Origin: Bremerella volcania
GTDB taxonomy: Bacteria; Planctomycetota; Planctomycetia; Pirellulales; Pirellulaceae
DNA: 64,000 nucleotides
Assembly (NCBI RefSeq): GCF_007748115.1
Contig: NZ_CP036289.1
Span: forward strand, 372,001-436,000
Direction of reading: 5' to 3'
The translations under genes were made by a program, and so were the position numbers. Numbering within the stretch: the stretch's first letter is position 1; every line of letters begins with the position of its first letter. The notes beneath the pieces are model-generated. The model ran no database searches and was not told where the DNA came from. It saw only the letters and a program-made list of their open reading frames with translations. Shown here piece after piece: positions 53,196 to 64,000 of the stretch.

Positions 53196-54671
53196 ATGCT
53201 GGTCATTCCTGGAAGTAAAGCGAAGGACGTCTGCGATTCCCACTTGGGACCAACTCGTCGCGATCTACTGCGCGTTGGCGGTTCTGCCATGCTGGGTCTC
53301 TCGCTTGGGCAAATGCTGAATCTGCAGTCAGGCCAAGCCTTGGCGGCCGAGTCCAACTCGCACGGTGCCAACTTCGGCAAAGCGAAGAGCATCATTCTGG
53401 TCTACCTGCAAGGCGGCCCTAGCCACTTGGACTTGTGGGACCCGAAAGATGACGTACCAGACAACGTGAAGAGCGTGTTCAAGCGAATCGGCAGCAAGGT
53501 GCCTGGCATCGATCTGACCGAGAACATGCCCAAGCTGGCCCAAGAGACGGACAAGCTCACGCTGATTCGCTCAATGAGCTATACCCCGGTCGGCCTGTTT
53601 AATCACACCGCCGCCATCTACCAAATGCATACCGGCTACACAGCCGACAAGGTCAGCCCAAGTGGACAGTTAGAACCGCCCACCCCCAAGGACTTCCCCA
53701 ACTTCGGCTGCAACATCATCAAGTTTAAGCCGCCGGAAGTTCCCATGCTGCCGTTCGTGATGATGCCGCGACCGCTGCAGGAAAGTAACGTCGTCAACAA
53801 GTCGGGCACCGCAGGCTTTCTGGGGCGTGCCTACGATCCGTATTATCTGTTCCCGTCGGGAGATGATATGGACATGAACAAGATGGACCGCATCAATGTT
53901 GACGACCTGAAGCTGCGGCCTGAGATCACCAGCACGCGTCTGGGACGTCGGGCACGCCTGCGAGACATGATCAACGCCGGCATGCCGGCGCTGGACAAAG
54001 CGGTCGAGTCGTACGACCTGGACAAGTACTACGAAACGGCTCTGAACCTGATCTCCAGCGGTCGGGCTCGCGACGCGTTCGATCTTTCCAAAGAAAGCGA
54101 CAAGACCCGCGATCGCTACGGCCGGAACACGTTCGGCCAGAGCTTACTTTTGGCACGCCGCCTGGTCGAAGCGGGTACCCGGGTCGTGGAAGTGATCTGG
54201 CCGAAAGTCGCCAACAGCAACAATCACAGCTGGGATCACCACGTAGATCTGAGCAACCGCATGAAGAACCAGTCGGCACCGATGCTGGACTCCGGTTTGT
54301 CCTCGCTGATCGCCGACCTGGACGACCGAGGCATGCTCGACGAAACGCTGGTCGTTGCCGTCGGTGAGTTTGGCCGTAGCCCACAGCGCGGCGTGAGCAC
54401 CTCGGGCAACAACAACAGCGCCGATGGCCGCGATCATTGGCCTTACTGCTATACGGCTTGCCTGGCTGGTGCTGGGATCGGTCGCGGCAAGGTCTACGGC
54501 GAATCGGACGATACGGCTTCGGCGCCGAAGAACGATCCGGTTCATCCGACCGAATTGTTAGCCACGATGTACCACGCGATCGGCATCGATCCGCAGACGA
54601 TCGTTTACAACCATTTGAATCAGCCCCGCGAGCTAGTGAAGGCCGAAGCCGTTACGGCACTCTTCGGCTAG
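53196..54671 (+). CDS. DUF1501 domain protein with Tat-type signal
   Basis: The ATG has CCAAGGAG 7 nt upstream and gives 491 residues. The N-terminus has a twin-arginine motif ([14 protein letters not shown], Arg21-Arg22) and the mature domain is DUF1501, a sulfatase-related fold, with [17 protein letters not shown] near the start, [20 protein letters not shown] in the middle and [11 protein letters not shown] then [19 protein letters not shown] at the end. In planctomycetes DUF1501 genes normally sit beside a DUF1549/DUF1553 cytochrome-like gene; none is present here, so this is a solitary copy. Substrate unknown. A strong terminator follows. Confidence 0.93.
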   Translation: MLVIPGSKAKDVCDSHLGPTRRDLLRVGGSAMLGLSLGQMLNLQSGQALAAESNSHGANFGKAKSIILVYLQGGPSHLDLWDPKDDVPDNVKSVFKRIGSKVPGIDLTENMPKLAQETDKLTLIRSMSYTPVGLFNHTAAIYQMHTGYTADKVSPSGQLEPPTPKDFPNFGCNIIKFKPPEVPMLPFVMMPRPLQESNVVNKSGTAGFLGRAYDPYYLFPSGDDMDMNKMDRINVDDLKLRPEITSTRLGRRARLRDMINAGMPALDKAVESYDLDKYYETALNLISSGRARDAFDLSKESDKTRDRYGRNTFGQSLLLARRLVEAGTRVVEVIWPKVANSNNHSWDHHVDLSNRMKNQSAPMLDSGLSSLIADLDDRGMLDETLVVAVGEFGRSPQRGVSTSGNNNSADGRDHWPYCYTACLAGAGIGRGKVYGESDDTASAPKNDPVHPTELLATMYHAIGIDPQTIVYNHLNQPRELVKAEAVTALFG

Positions 54672-54718
54672 AACGAACTCCGCCCCATTCTTTTCGACAA
54701 TCCTCCCTTTCCTTTTCA

Positions 54719-54763
54719 CAAAACGGCCTCGGTGATACCCATCCCACCGAGGCCGTTTTATTT
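54719..54763. terminator. Bidirectional terminator between DUF1501 gene and katG
   Basis: AAAACGGCCTCGGT and ACCGAGGCCGTTTT form a 14-bp stem with a 12-nt loop, followed by ATTTTGG on plus and by T-rich sequence (TTTTGTGAAAAGG) on minus. A second hairpin with ACGCGTCC arms lies at 54783-54819, closer to the katG stop. Confidence 0.85.
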
Positions 54764-54847
54764 TGGGGGTCGCGCAAAAGAAAACGCGTCCCACCGCAAA
54801 GCGGCGGCAGGACGCGTCCGGGGGGGATTGCACTCGCGAATTCTCGC

Positions 54848-57738
<2,891 letters not shown>

Positions 57739-59178
57739 ATGCTCCAAAACACATCCGGAAAGCCACTGGATACTCACCAGAAGGCGCTCAGCATCAACCT
57801 GGACAATCGCCGATACGGCACGTTTGCCGAGATTGGTGCCGGCCAGGAAGTCGTCCGCTGGTTTTTCCGCGTCGGGGGTGCAGCCGGAACGATCGCCAAG
57901 AGCATGTCGGCATACGACATGCAGGTCAGCGATGCGATCTACGGACGTGCGAAGCGTTACGTCTGCCGCGAACGTCTGCAGGCGATGCTCGACCAAGAGC
58001 ATGCTTTGAATCTGGAACGTCTGACCGACATTCGGGGCGAGACGAGCACGTTCTTCGCGTTCGCCGATACGGTGAAGGCCCGCGGATACAAAGGGGGCTC
58101 GGAATGTCACGGTTGGATGGGAATCAAGTTCCAAGCCCACCCGCGCGACGACGATAGCCAGATCATCATCCACGTCCGCATGCTCGACAACGAGATGGCC
58201 CTGCAGCAGGAAGCTTTGGGGATCGTCGGCGTGAACCTGGTCTACGCCGCGTTCAACTACCATCACGAACCGGAACTGTTGGTCGACTCGCTGCTGGATG
58301 GTCTTTCGACCTCGCGTATCGAGATCGACATGATCGAGTTCTCCGGCATCGCATTCCGTCGGGTCGACAATCGCCTGATGAGCTTGAAACTGGTGGAACT
58401 GGGCCTGAGCGGGGCGGCCATGTTCGCGGCCAACGGCGAAGTGCTGCAACCGTCCGAGTTCCTTTACAAGAAACCCATTCTGGTCGAGCGTGGCAGCTTC
58501 CGTCCGGTTTGTAACGTGAACCTGGACATGCTCAATTGTGCCCACGAAAAGTTCTCGCAGCTTCCCGACGTCAAAGGGAAAGAGGTGGCTCAGATCATGG
58601 AGATCACCATGCGGAACTTGAAGGCGGAAGGCGAGATCGACCGCCGCGACTTCCTTGCACGTGCCGATGTGATGGCCGCGTGCGGCATGAACGTGCTGAT
58701 CTCCGACTACTTCGAGTACTACCGGTTGGGCGCTTACCTGGCTCGCTGCACCAACGAACACATCGGCGTAGTGATGGGAGCGGCCAGCCTTCGCGAGCTG
58801 TTCGACGAGAAGTATTACACGACGCTCGACGGCGGCATTCTGGAATCGTTCGGACGCCTATTCAAGAACGACCTGAAGATCTACTGCTATCCACTGAGAG
58901 ATCGCGACACTGACGAACTATTAACCTGCGAAACGCTGAACATCAAACCGGAACTCCAAAAGCTCTACCGCTACCTATTGGAGCGGGACGGGATCAGCGA
59001 TCTCGACAACTACAATCCCGACTGTTTGGGTATCTTCTCGCGTGACGTGCTGCGAAAGATTGGCGATTGCGATCCCTCGTGGGAAACGATGGTCCCGCCT
59101 CCCGTGGCCAAGGTGATCAAGGAACGCAAGTTCTTCGACTACCAATGCCCCGATGACGACTCGTGTGCGGTCACGTAG
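57739..59178 (+). CDS. Conserved cytoplasmic protein of unknown function
   Basis: The ATG has GCGGAAG 6 nt upstream and gives 479 residues with no signal peptide or membrane segment. The N-terminal segment YGTFAEIGAGQEVVRWFFR, then TIAKSMSAYDMQVSDAIYG, is strongly conserved in a family I recall from several phyla, which is often misnamed TonB-dependent receptor or nicotinate-nucleotide adenylyltransferase. Nothing here supports either name: no beta-barrel, no HxGH. The middle has ISDYFEYYRLGAYLARCTNE; the C-terminus ends in a short acidic tail. It stands alone, with a perfect terminator behind it. Confidence 0.85.
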   Translation: MLQNTSGKPLDTHQKALSINLDNRRYGTFAEIGAGQEVVRWFFRVGGAAGTIAKSMSAYDMQVSDAIYGRAKRYVCRERLQAMLDQEHALNLERLTDIRGETSTFFAFADTVKARGYKGGSECHGWMGIKFQAHPRDDDSQIIIHVRMLDNEMALQQEALGIVGVNLVYAAFNYHHEPELLVDSLLDGLSTSRIEIDMIEFSGIAFRRVDNRLMSLKLVELGLSGAAMFAANGEVLQPSEFLYKKPILVERGSFRPVCNVNLDMLNCAHEKFSQLPDVKGKEVAQIMEITMRNLKAEGEIDRRDFLARADVMAACGMNVLISDYFEYYRLGAYLARCTNEHIGVVMGAASLRELFDEKYYTTLDGGILESFGRLFKNDLKIYCYPLRDRDTDELLTCETLNIKPELQKLYRYLLERDGISDLDNYNPDCLGIFSRDVLRKIGDCDPSWETMVPPPVAKVIKERKFFDYQCPDDDSCAVT

Positions 59179-59202
59179 TTTCGCTGGCGGCTGATAGAAT
59201 AC

Positions 59203-59238
59203 ACAAAAAGCTCCTTGCCCGCGCAAGGAGCTTTTTTC
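59203..59238 (+). terminator. Rho-independent terminator
   Basis: AAAAAGCTCCTTG and CAAGGAGCTTTTT form a 13-bp stem with a 6-nt loop, followed by TCG. It lies 25 bp past the stop of the conserved gene. Confidence 0.92.
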
Positions 59239-59341
59239 GTTCCTCATGTCTTCTGTTCGACTCGTTTGGCCAAAACGTTTGCAGTGCTTCCCTGTGAAGG
59301 ATAACCTCGTAGAGGGTCAACTCACCTCATGGGGGAATCCA

Positions 59342-59755
59342 ATGTCCATCGATCGCAAAGCGTGCTCGAAAAAGCTTCTCGAATTGTGGGGCGACAACGC
59401 CGTTCACCAAGCGTCGGATTACCTTGCCGACGACTACGTCAATCACCAATTTCCTGACGCAGCCGGTGGCACTTCTTCCAAGTCGCTCAGCGAGTGGAAA
59501 GCCCTCGTCTCTGATTTTCACGAGGGCTTCTCAGACGTAAAGATGGAAGTGCTGTTGCAAGTCGCCGAAGGGGACTATGTCTGCTCGCGTTGGCGGATGA
59601 CGGCAACCAACACCGGCGCGTTCCGCGATGCCAACTCGACCGGCAAGACGACCACCTGGACCGGCGTCCATACCGATCACTACGAGGGTGACAAACTCGT
59701 TGAAAGCTGGGTCGAATGGGACAAGTCGAGTTGGCTCGAAGGGCTAGGCCTTTAA
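59342..59755 (+). CDS. SnoaL-like / ester cyclase family protein
   Basis: ATG 59342 gives 137 residues with GGGGGAATCCA upstream; the longer frame to 59246 overlaps the terminator of the previous gene. It is a single NTF2-like cone fold of the SnoaL/ester cyclase type: CSKKLLELWGDNAVHQASDY, then FHEGFSDVKMEVLLQVAEGD and the closing VHTDHYEGDKLVESWVEWD. Members are mostly of unknown use; a few cyclise polyketides. No polyketide genes lie near. Before the IS-driven inversion it would have been next to the AT-rich FRG cassette. Confidence 0.88.
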   Translation: MSIDRKACSKKLLELWGDNAVHQASDYLADDYVNHQFPDAAGGTSSKSLSEWKALVSDFHEGFSDVKMEVLLQVAEGDYVCSRWRMTATNTGAFRDANSTGKTTTWTGVHTDHYEGDKLVESWVEWDKSSWLEGLGL

Positions 59756-59956
59756 CCGGTCGGCAATTTTACTTCGTCAAAGGTCACGAAACCGATGTGG
59801 CCTTTGCTATTGAGAAAATGCGTTGACCATTGAAGGATCAATATTTCAGTCCTAAATGATCACTCAAATGGATTTACACGCAAGCTTCAACAAATAACAA
59901 TATTACCAATGTCGCAAAATTACATCTGTATTGATATAGCCCACCTGCTGATGCCT
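59756..59956. other. AT-rich intergenic region beside IS copy 2
   Basis: About 200 bp with no gene; a weak hairpin (CAAAGGTCAC/GTGGCCTTTG, 59777-59808) lies just past the SnoaL-like stop. The low GC resembles the FRG cassette, to whose upstream side this stretch was joined before the inversion. Confidence 0.5.
59947..59956 (-). repeat. Partner half of the AGGCATCAGC target duplication
   Basis: Plus strand reads GCTGATGCCT, the complement of AGGCATCAGC found at 22256-22265. It abuts the right end (in IS orientation) of IS copy 2. Confidence 0.9.
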
Positions 59957-61215
59957 CACGGCGATTGCACCATAACTCACCGTCCCAGCAGGACTTCCAT
60001 GCGGTAGTCATCGCCCCAGCCGCATTTTAATCGTTTGTTCTTCACGCCGACCTTGGCTGTCTTGTTGTTCTTCAGCAGGCTCAGGCTCGTCCTTCGTAGC
60101 AGGCTAAAGTTGGCGTCGGCGTGCCCTTTGCGGATGCGAGATTGATCTTCACCGAACGTCACGTCCAGTTGCCAGTGCAGGCTGTTTTCAATGCCCCAAT
60201 GACCGCGAACGGCCTCGGCGAAACGCTTGCCGGAAAGGTACTTGCTCAGGATATAGTATCGCACCTCGCTCGTCTCGTTCCCGCCTTGCTTCACGATATT
60301 GATCGTCATCCCGATCGCCCTCAAGTTCGACCAACGATCTCGTGTGATGATCTCGTCGTTCACAGGGCAGATATAATAGGAACGCGACTCCTCGCGACCA
60401 TGCCCTTTCTCGTGCGTTTCGTGACGGTGTACTTTGGCTCGCTTGAAATTGCTTTCCTGCTGCGCGACAAAAAAATCTTCGATCGAATCGTGGAGGGTCG
60501 GCTGATTGCGCTTCACGGCCAGGCAATAATCGGCTCCCTGGTCGACGATCTTCTGAGCGATGTCCTGTTGGCAACCTTGAGCGTCAATCGTCACTAAACT
60601 GCCGGAAACCTCGACGATTTCAAGCAGTTTGGGAATGGCGGTGATCTCGTTGCTCTTCGCGTCGGTTACTACCTGGCCGAGACTCACATGATTGGCAGTC
60701 GCCCAGGCACTGACCATGTGAATGGCCGCCTTGCTGCTGGCCTTGTCGAAACTCCGCCGCAGCGTCTTGCCGTCAATCGCGATGATCTGCCCGTCGGTGA
60801 TTTCGTGTAAGGCGGTGATCCAAGTCAGCAAACACTTCTCAAACTCAGCCGGATTCAGCGAAGCCAAGATCGCATTAAAGCGATCGTGCGAAGGGATGCC
60901 GGAACTCAAATCAAGGAACTTACCCAGCCACTCCTTCTTCATCTCGGCCCAGTCGGCGATAGCCACAAAATCATCCGCCCCACTCATCACCGCACACAGC
61001 GCGATGGTCACGATATTCGTTAACGGATAAGTCACCTTGCGAGTCCGCGGATCGGTCAGATCGGCAAAGCACTCTTGAAGGGAAACAGGCGAACGTGACG
61101 ACATGAGAAAGGCACCTGAGAACACCGGATCAGGCCGCGACAACCTCCGTCACAAAATCGCCTGACCGCCATTGCCTCAGTGTCGCAGATAACCCATCAT
61201 GGCGCAATCGCCGTG
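59957..61215 (-). mobile_element. ISAs1-family insertion sequence, copy 2
   Basis: The 1259-bp element reads, in inverted orientation, as copy 1 (22266-23524); compared stretches are identical and the proteins match residue for residue. Its termini are the same inverted repeats. Flanks are GCTGATGCCT on the left and GTATGCCGGG on the right, the complements of the decamers that flank copy 1. It splits a membrane-protein gene. Confidence 0.96.
59977..61104 (-). CDS. ISAs1 family transposase
   Basis: Identical in protein sequence to the transposase of copy 1: 375 residues from ATG 61104, with the IIAIDGKTLRRS, VTIDAQGCQQ and RGHWGIENSLHW blocks of the DDE core. No mutation separates the copies, so the second insertion is recent or the copies have been homogenised. 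The stop lies 21 bp inside the right end. Confidence 0.96.
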   Translation of the reverse strand: MSSRSPVSLQECFADLTDPRTRKVTYPLTNIVTIALCAVMSGADDFVAIADWAEMKKEWLGKFLDLSSGIPSHDRFNAILASLNPAEFEKCLLTWITALHEITDGQIIAIDGKTLRRSFDKASSKAAIHMVSAWATANHVSLGQVVTDAKSNEITAIPKLLEIVEVSGSLVTIDAQGCQQDIAQKIVDQGADYCLAVKRNQPTLHDSIEDFFVAQQESNFKRAKVHRHETHEKGHGREESRSYYICPVNDEIITRDRWSNLRAIGMTINIVKQGGNETSEVRYYILSKYLSGKRFAEAVRGHWGIENSLHWQLDVTFGEDQSRIRKGHADANFSLLRRTSLSLLKNNKTAKVGVKNKRLKCGWGDDYRMEVLLGR

Positions 61216-61225
61216 GTATGCCGGG
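61216..61225 (-). repeat. Partner half of the CCCGGCATAC target duplication
   Basis: Plus strand reads GTATGCCGGG, the complement of CCCGGCATAC at 23525-23534. It lies at the left end (in IS orientation) of copy 2 and is part of the split reading frame. Confidence 0.9.
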
Positions 61226-61534
61226 TCCATGATTCGCGAAAAGGATCAGCAGTATCGTCATGCCGACCAGCAGCCACCGCACCCACCACCGGGCATTGCC
61301 ACAAGCCAGGTAGAAGCCTGCGAACGTGGTCAGGCTATAGCAGATAAACATGGTGAACTCGATTCGACGGTCTGGCCAGCCATACAGGCAAAACAAGATC
61401 GCCAGTGCCCAGACGAGCAGCGAGACCATGCCGCAAAGCTGGAGCAGTCCACTTCGAGTCGACCGGTTTGCCGCGGCATGGTCATCCGCCGGGTGGTTCT
61501 CTTCACGGGTCGTTACTTCGGCTCTAGTTTCCAT
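61216..61534 (-). pseudogene. N-terminal half of an IS-split membrane protein gene
   Basis: From ATG 61534 this frame encodes 106 residues with three hydrophobic helices, then runs into the IS and stops there at 61130. Its last native residues (ILFANHGPGI) fit onto PGILQGLTYF at 23525 through the shared decamer. It starts within the last 11 bp of the intact upstream paralog, so the two were an operon. The paralog shares FYLACG.ARWWVRWL with it. A truncated protein of 134 residues with an IS-derived tail could still be made. Confidence 0.88.
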
Positions 61535-62438
61535 CGCCAGGATCGCTCATCAGCACGTCGACTTCTGCTTCGATGCGAGCCGGCCGGTGGGGTCGCTCGT
61601 AGCGTGGTTTCAGCTTCCAACTCGGATCGACCAATGAGCCCCCCATGCCGTAAAAGACGAACACCAACGGATAAAGAGTGACCCAGGTGGTGAAGGCCAT
61701 CAGCCAGCAGGCGGACACCACGTTCCATATCGGCGGCATTTGATCTTGGATCAAGTAGAAGACGAGACAGATGGCGAACGGCATCAGCAGTGCTAAGGAT
61801 ACGGCACTCGCGACGAATGGAATGGCTTGACGCTGGCTGGTAGTCCACAGGGGAGAACATTGGGTAATCAAGCACAAACCAAAACATGCCATCATGATGA
61901 CGATCGACGCCCCGCGAGCCGGTTCCTGAAATTCCGGAAGGTTGCTCATCGCGACCGCGCAGACGGCCGCGATGCCGGTCACAAGCATCAAGCCGAAGAT
62001 GGTGAAACGCTGCGAAGAGCTTGACTCGCCGCGAATGACGGCCACGATCATGCGGACCAGGTAGGTGAAGCCTGCCGATAGCATGATCAGCACGCCAAAC
62101 ATCACATAGGCAACTGGATCGATTTGCTGAATCATGGTGATCGAAAAGGCCACGACCGCCCCAAAGGCGACCAGCCACCGTACCCACCATTTCGCCCAGC
62201 CGCACGCCAGGTAGAAGCCCGCGATCCCTGCCTGGCCGAAACGAATGAAGATTCCATGCTCCTCGCCGGGGGTTCGCCACGCCAAAAGCACGACGATCTC
62301 CAGTAGCAACATGGCAAACAGAACCAAGGCTGCCGGGACCAACCATTTGGTTGCTTCCAGGTCGTACGGATCTGTGGAAGCAGCATCGTCCGCCGGAAAC
62401 GCGGTCGAGGAAAGTGCTTCGTCTTGATCAGCTTCCAT
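61524..62438 (-). CDS. Multi-pass membrane protein, intact paralog of the split gene
   Basis: This 304-residue protein begins with an acidic Ser/Asp/Ala-rich cytosolic tail, then has about seven membrane helices (e.g. WLVPAALVLFAMLLLEIVVL, AYVMFGVLIMLSAGFTYLVR) and ends in a soluble tail with DPSWKLKPRYER and EAEVDVLMSD. It lines up along its length with the reconstructed split protein (298 residues). I do not recognise the family. The stop overlaps the start of the broken copy by 11 bp. Confidence 0.82.
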   Translation of the reverse strand: MEADQDEALSSTAFPADDAASTDPYDLEATKWLVPAALVLFAMLLLEIVVLLAWRTPGEEHGIFIRFGQAGIAGFYLACGWAKWWVRWLVAFGAVVAFSITMIQQIDPVAYVMFGVLIMLSAGFTYLVRMIVAVIRGESSSSQRFTIFGLMLVTGIAAVCAVAMSNLPEFQEPARGASIVIMMACFGLCLITQCSPLWTTSQRQAIPFVASAVSLALLMPFAICLVFYLIQDQMPPIWNVVSACWLMAFTTWVTLYPLVFVFYGMGGSLVDPSWKLKPRYERPHRPARIEAEVDVLMSDPGDGN

Positions 62439-62653
62439 TCAGCCGGCTTTTGCGTGTCGAAAAGAAAAGGGTAAGCAGCAACTACCCTTCACCGTAACAG
62501 GTGGTTAGCGCAAAGGCTATGATACTGGCGAGTTTCCCCCCCGGGAGGATGCTCAGCGGCAGTAAGTGAGTGATGATTTCTCCAGCAAGATCGACGAGAA
62601 CCGTCGAGCGGAACTGCGTTGGCTCGCTGTTTGGCTGAGACGCACCACTTTGG

Positions 62654-63148
62654 CTAGGGAAGGAGGTTTAGTTCGACCACATTCATTCCCGCTTCAATGG
62701 TCACATGGAGATTGCTGGTGGTGGGGTTACTGTATTTCGCTGGGATCAGGTTTTTTCCGATGACCATTCGGCCAGTGCCTCCCGGAGCATTTTGCCCGTT
62801 AGGGGAGGTCTGTTCGGTGCTCATTCCAGCGTCATCGTACGCGTTTACGGCGACTGTGGCTTCTCCTAGTGGGACGCCATCTCCACTCTCGAACGTCGAA
62901 ACATCCACGATTTTTCCATTCTCGATTTTACCGAATGCGGATCGCGTGCCAGGGACCTCGAACACGATGGTTCCTTTCTCGATCGGTTTCCCTTGGTAAG
63001 TCACCGTGCCGGTAACTTGACCTAGGGAGGGGCCGCTATCGCATCCCAGCATGACAGCGGCCATGGTTAAGACAAGTGCGGCAAACGCGAGTCTTGGACA
63101 TGGAACTTGCTGCCCCCCGTTACCAAGGTACTTGACGGAAAAACTCAT
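62654..63148 (-). CDS. Lipoprotein with transthyretin-like (carboxypeptidase-regulatory-like) domain
   Basis: ATG 63148 with AGGAAATG upstream gives 164 residues; the upper frame to 63271 overlaps the neighbouring gene. The lipobox is VMLGC at about residues 31-35 (TMAAVMLGCDSGPS). The rest is a single beta-sandwich: VTGTVTYQGKPIEKGTIVFE, then GVPLGEATVAVNAYD and SNLHVTIEAGMNVVELNL. Such small lipoproteins regularly follow DUF1559 genes in planctomycetes, as here. Function unknown; surface-exposed role likely. Confidence 0.9.
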   Translation of the reverse strand: MSFSVKYLGNGGQQVPCPRLAFAALVLTMAAVMLGCDSGPSLGQVTGTVTYQGKPIEKGTIVFEVPGTRSAFGKIENGKIVDVSTFESGDGVPLGEATVAVNAYDDAGMSTEQTSPNGQNAPGGTGRMVIGKNLIPAKYSNPTTSNLHVTIEAGMNVVELNLLP

Positions 63149-63206
63149 GAAACATTTCCTGCCAGTAATGAAGAGTGAATAACAAACGAGTGGACGGATT
63201 CCGTTA

Positions 63207-64000
63207 TTAAGGAAGTTGGGGAACTTCGCCCCCGGCTTTGGACGCCCCGGCACGGTAGGCGGCGCCGTCAATGGTTTCGGACAGGAACGTCACCGAACCG
63301 TCGCACAATAGGAAGTTCGCTCCGCCTGGGTGAAAGCTGCGGAATGCGATGTTCTCTCTCCAGTCGGTGACCGTTGGCCCAAGAGTGCCATTCAAAAAAT
63401 CGCGATTGCGATGATTGATGGGATAGGCCGTGCTCGAGAAACAGGCCGAACCCCAGTTCTGCCAGTGGCTCCACGCACCAATACATTCCCCAAGGAGATA
63501 GGTATGGCTCAGACCGTCGGTGATATCCGAGAATTTCGCCGAGTAGTCTAGTGTGCCAATCACGCCACGAACGAATTCTTCCGAGTTCCCGGCCCCGGTG
63601 TGGGTGACTCCCACGCCAGCGACGCCGGTGCCGTTGGGGTAATCGCCGATGCTCGCGGCATAGTCGCACTGCGAGATCTCCCAGCCGGTGCCGAAGTGAT
63701 CTTCGACGGCGGCTTCGCCCCCTTGGGAGTTGGAAGGGCAAAGAAACTGCTGGTGTACCATGCGAATGAACTTGTAGTTACAAACCACCGAAGGGTCGTC
63801 CATCATCGTATTGTTCCATCCGCTGGGGCGATCGTACGAGGGCTTTTCGAACTCGATGAGATCGTAAATGGCCGTTTGTTCCATGAAAGCGAGAATTCGG
63901 GGAGCCCAACCCCATTCTCGTCGCGGCTTGCCGAGTGACTCGATCTCGGAGTTACCTGGGGGAAGCTTCTGGAACGTGTCGTGATAGTTGTGCATTGCCA
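63207..64000 (-). CDS. DUF1559 prepilin-like protein (partial, N-terminus outside window)
   Basis: The frame is open to the window edge; the visible 264 codons lack the N-terminal pilin signal. It begins (A)MHNYHDTFQKLPPGNSEIE, the block that follows the pilin helix in DUF1559 proteins, and continues with DITDGLSHTYLLGECIGAW and the closing HPGGANFLLCDGSVTFLSE, the H-X9-DG motif. ATG 63995 lies mid-domain and is not the true start. It is followed after 58 bp by the transthyretin-like lipoprotein gene, the usual pairing. Confidence 0.92.
   Translation of the reverse strand, partial: AMHNYHDTFQKLPPGNSEIESLGKPRREWGWAPRILAFMEQTAIYDLIEFEKPSYDRPSGWNNTMMDDPSVVCNYKFIRMVHQQFLCPSNSQGGEAAVEDHFGTGWEISQCDYAASIGDYPNGTGVAGVGVTHTGAGNSEEFVRGVIGTLDYSAKFSDITDGLSHTYLLGECIGAWSHWQNWGSACFSSTAYPINHRNRDFLNGTLGPTVTDWRENIAFRSFHPGGANFLLCDGSVTFLSETIDGAAYRAGASKAGGEVPQLP

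Overview
The window looks like chromosome from a marine-type planctomycete of the Pirellulales (Bremerella/Blastopirellula-like; genus is inference). Signs are several DUF1559 prepilin-like proteins, a DUF1501 Tat protein, a secreted sulfatase, DUF1570, DUF1573 and DUF4159 proteins, a YTV-repeat envelope protein and many small secreted proteins. GC is moderate, genes are mostly single or in short operons, and several intergenic gaps carry palindromic repeats.

Layout. 1-3.2 kb: a minus-strand MoxR / DUF58 / BatA-like operon, divergent from a DUF4159 protein and a sulfatase (3.6-8.5 kb). 8.6-15.5 kb (minus): a PilM-like protein with an unusual domain order, a DUF1573 protein and two DUF1559 proteins. 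15.5-20.5 kb: MOSC protein, a probable structured RNA, rlmN and small or secreted proteins. 20.6-22.2 kb: a two-gene, AT-richer cassette of an FRG-domain protein and a partner gene broken by an in-frame stop. 22.3-23.5 kb: an ISAs1-family insertion sequence. 23.5-45 kb: housekeeping and secreted genes (epmA, NRDE, fabH, pepF, peptidases, three Tyr/Gly-rich small secreted proteins, a sugar isomerase-like protein, a DUF1570-LRR protein, creatininase), then tRNA-His and a frameshifted DUF1653 gene. 45.9-59.8 kb: YTV protein, an orphan kinase-like protein, a lutABC lactate operon, DUF1501, an exported KatG, a conserved unknown and a SnoaL-like protein. 60-61.2 kb: a second ISAs1 copy in opposite orientation. 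61.2-64 kb: membrane protein paralogs, a lipoprotein and a truncated DUF1559 gene.

The strongest observation is structural. The two IS copies (both 1259 bp, inverted to one another) have reciprocally swapped 10-bp target duplications: AGGCATCAGC and CCCGGCATAC each flank one side of each IS. This is the footprint of recombination between the copies that inverted the 36.4 kb between them. A gene supports it independently: the N-terminal half of a membrane protein lies at 61.2-61.5 kb and its C-terminal half at 23.5-24.1 kb. Joined at the shared CCCGGCATAC they give an in-frame 298-residue protein that aligns end to end with the intact paralog at 61.5-62.4 kb.

Other points worth a second look: a PilM-like actin fold that appears circularly permuted, a candidate structured RNA at about 17.1 kb, a terminator-like hairpin stranded in a divergent promoter region (15.9 kb), and the nonsense-interrupted FRG-linked gene. 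No rRNA, CRISPR array or prophage was seen.
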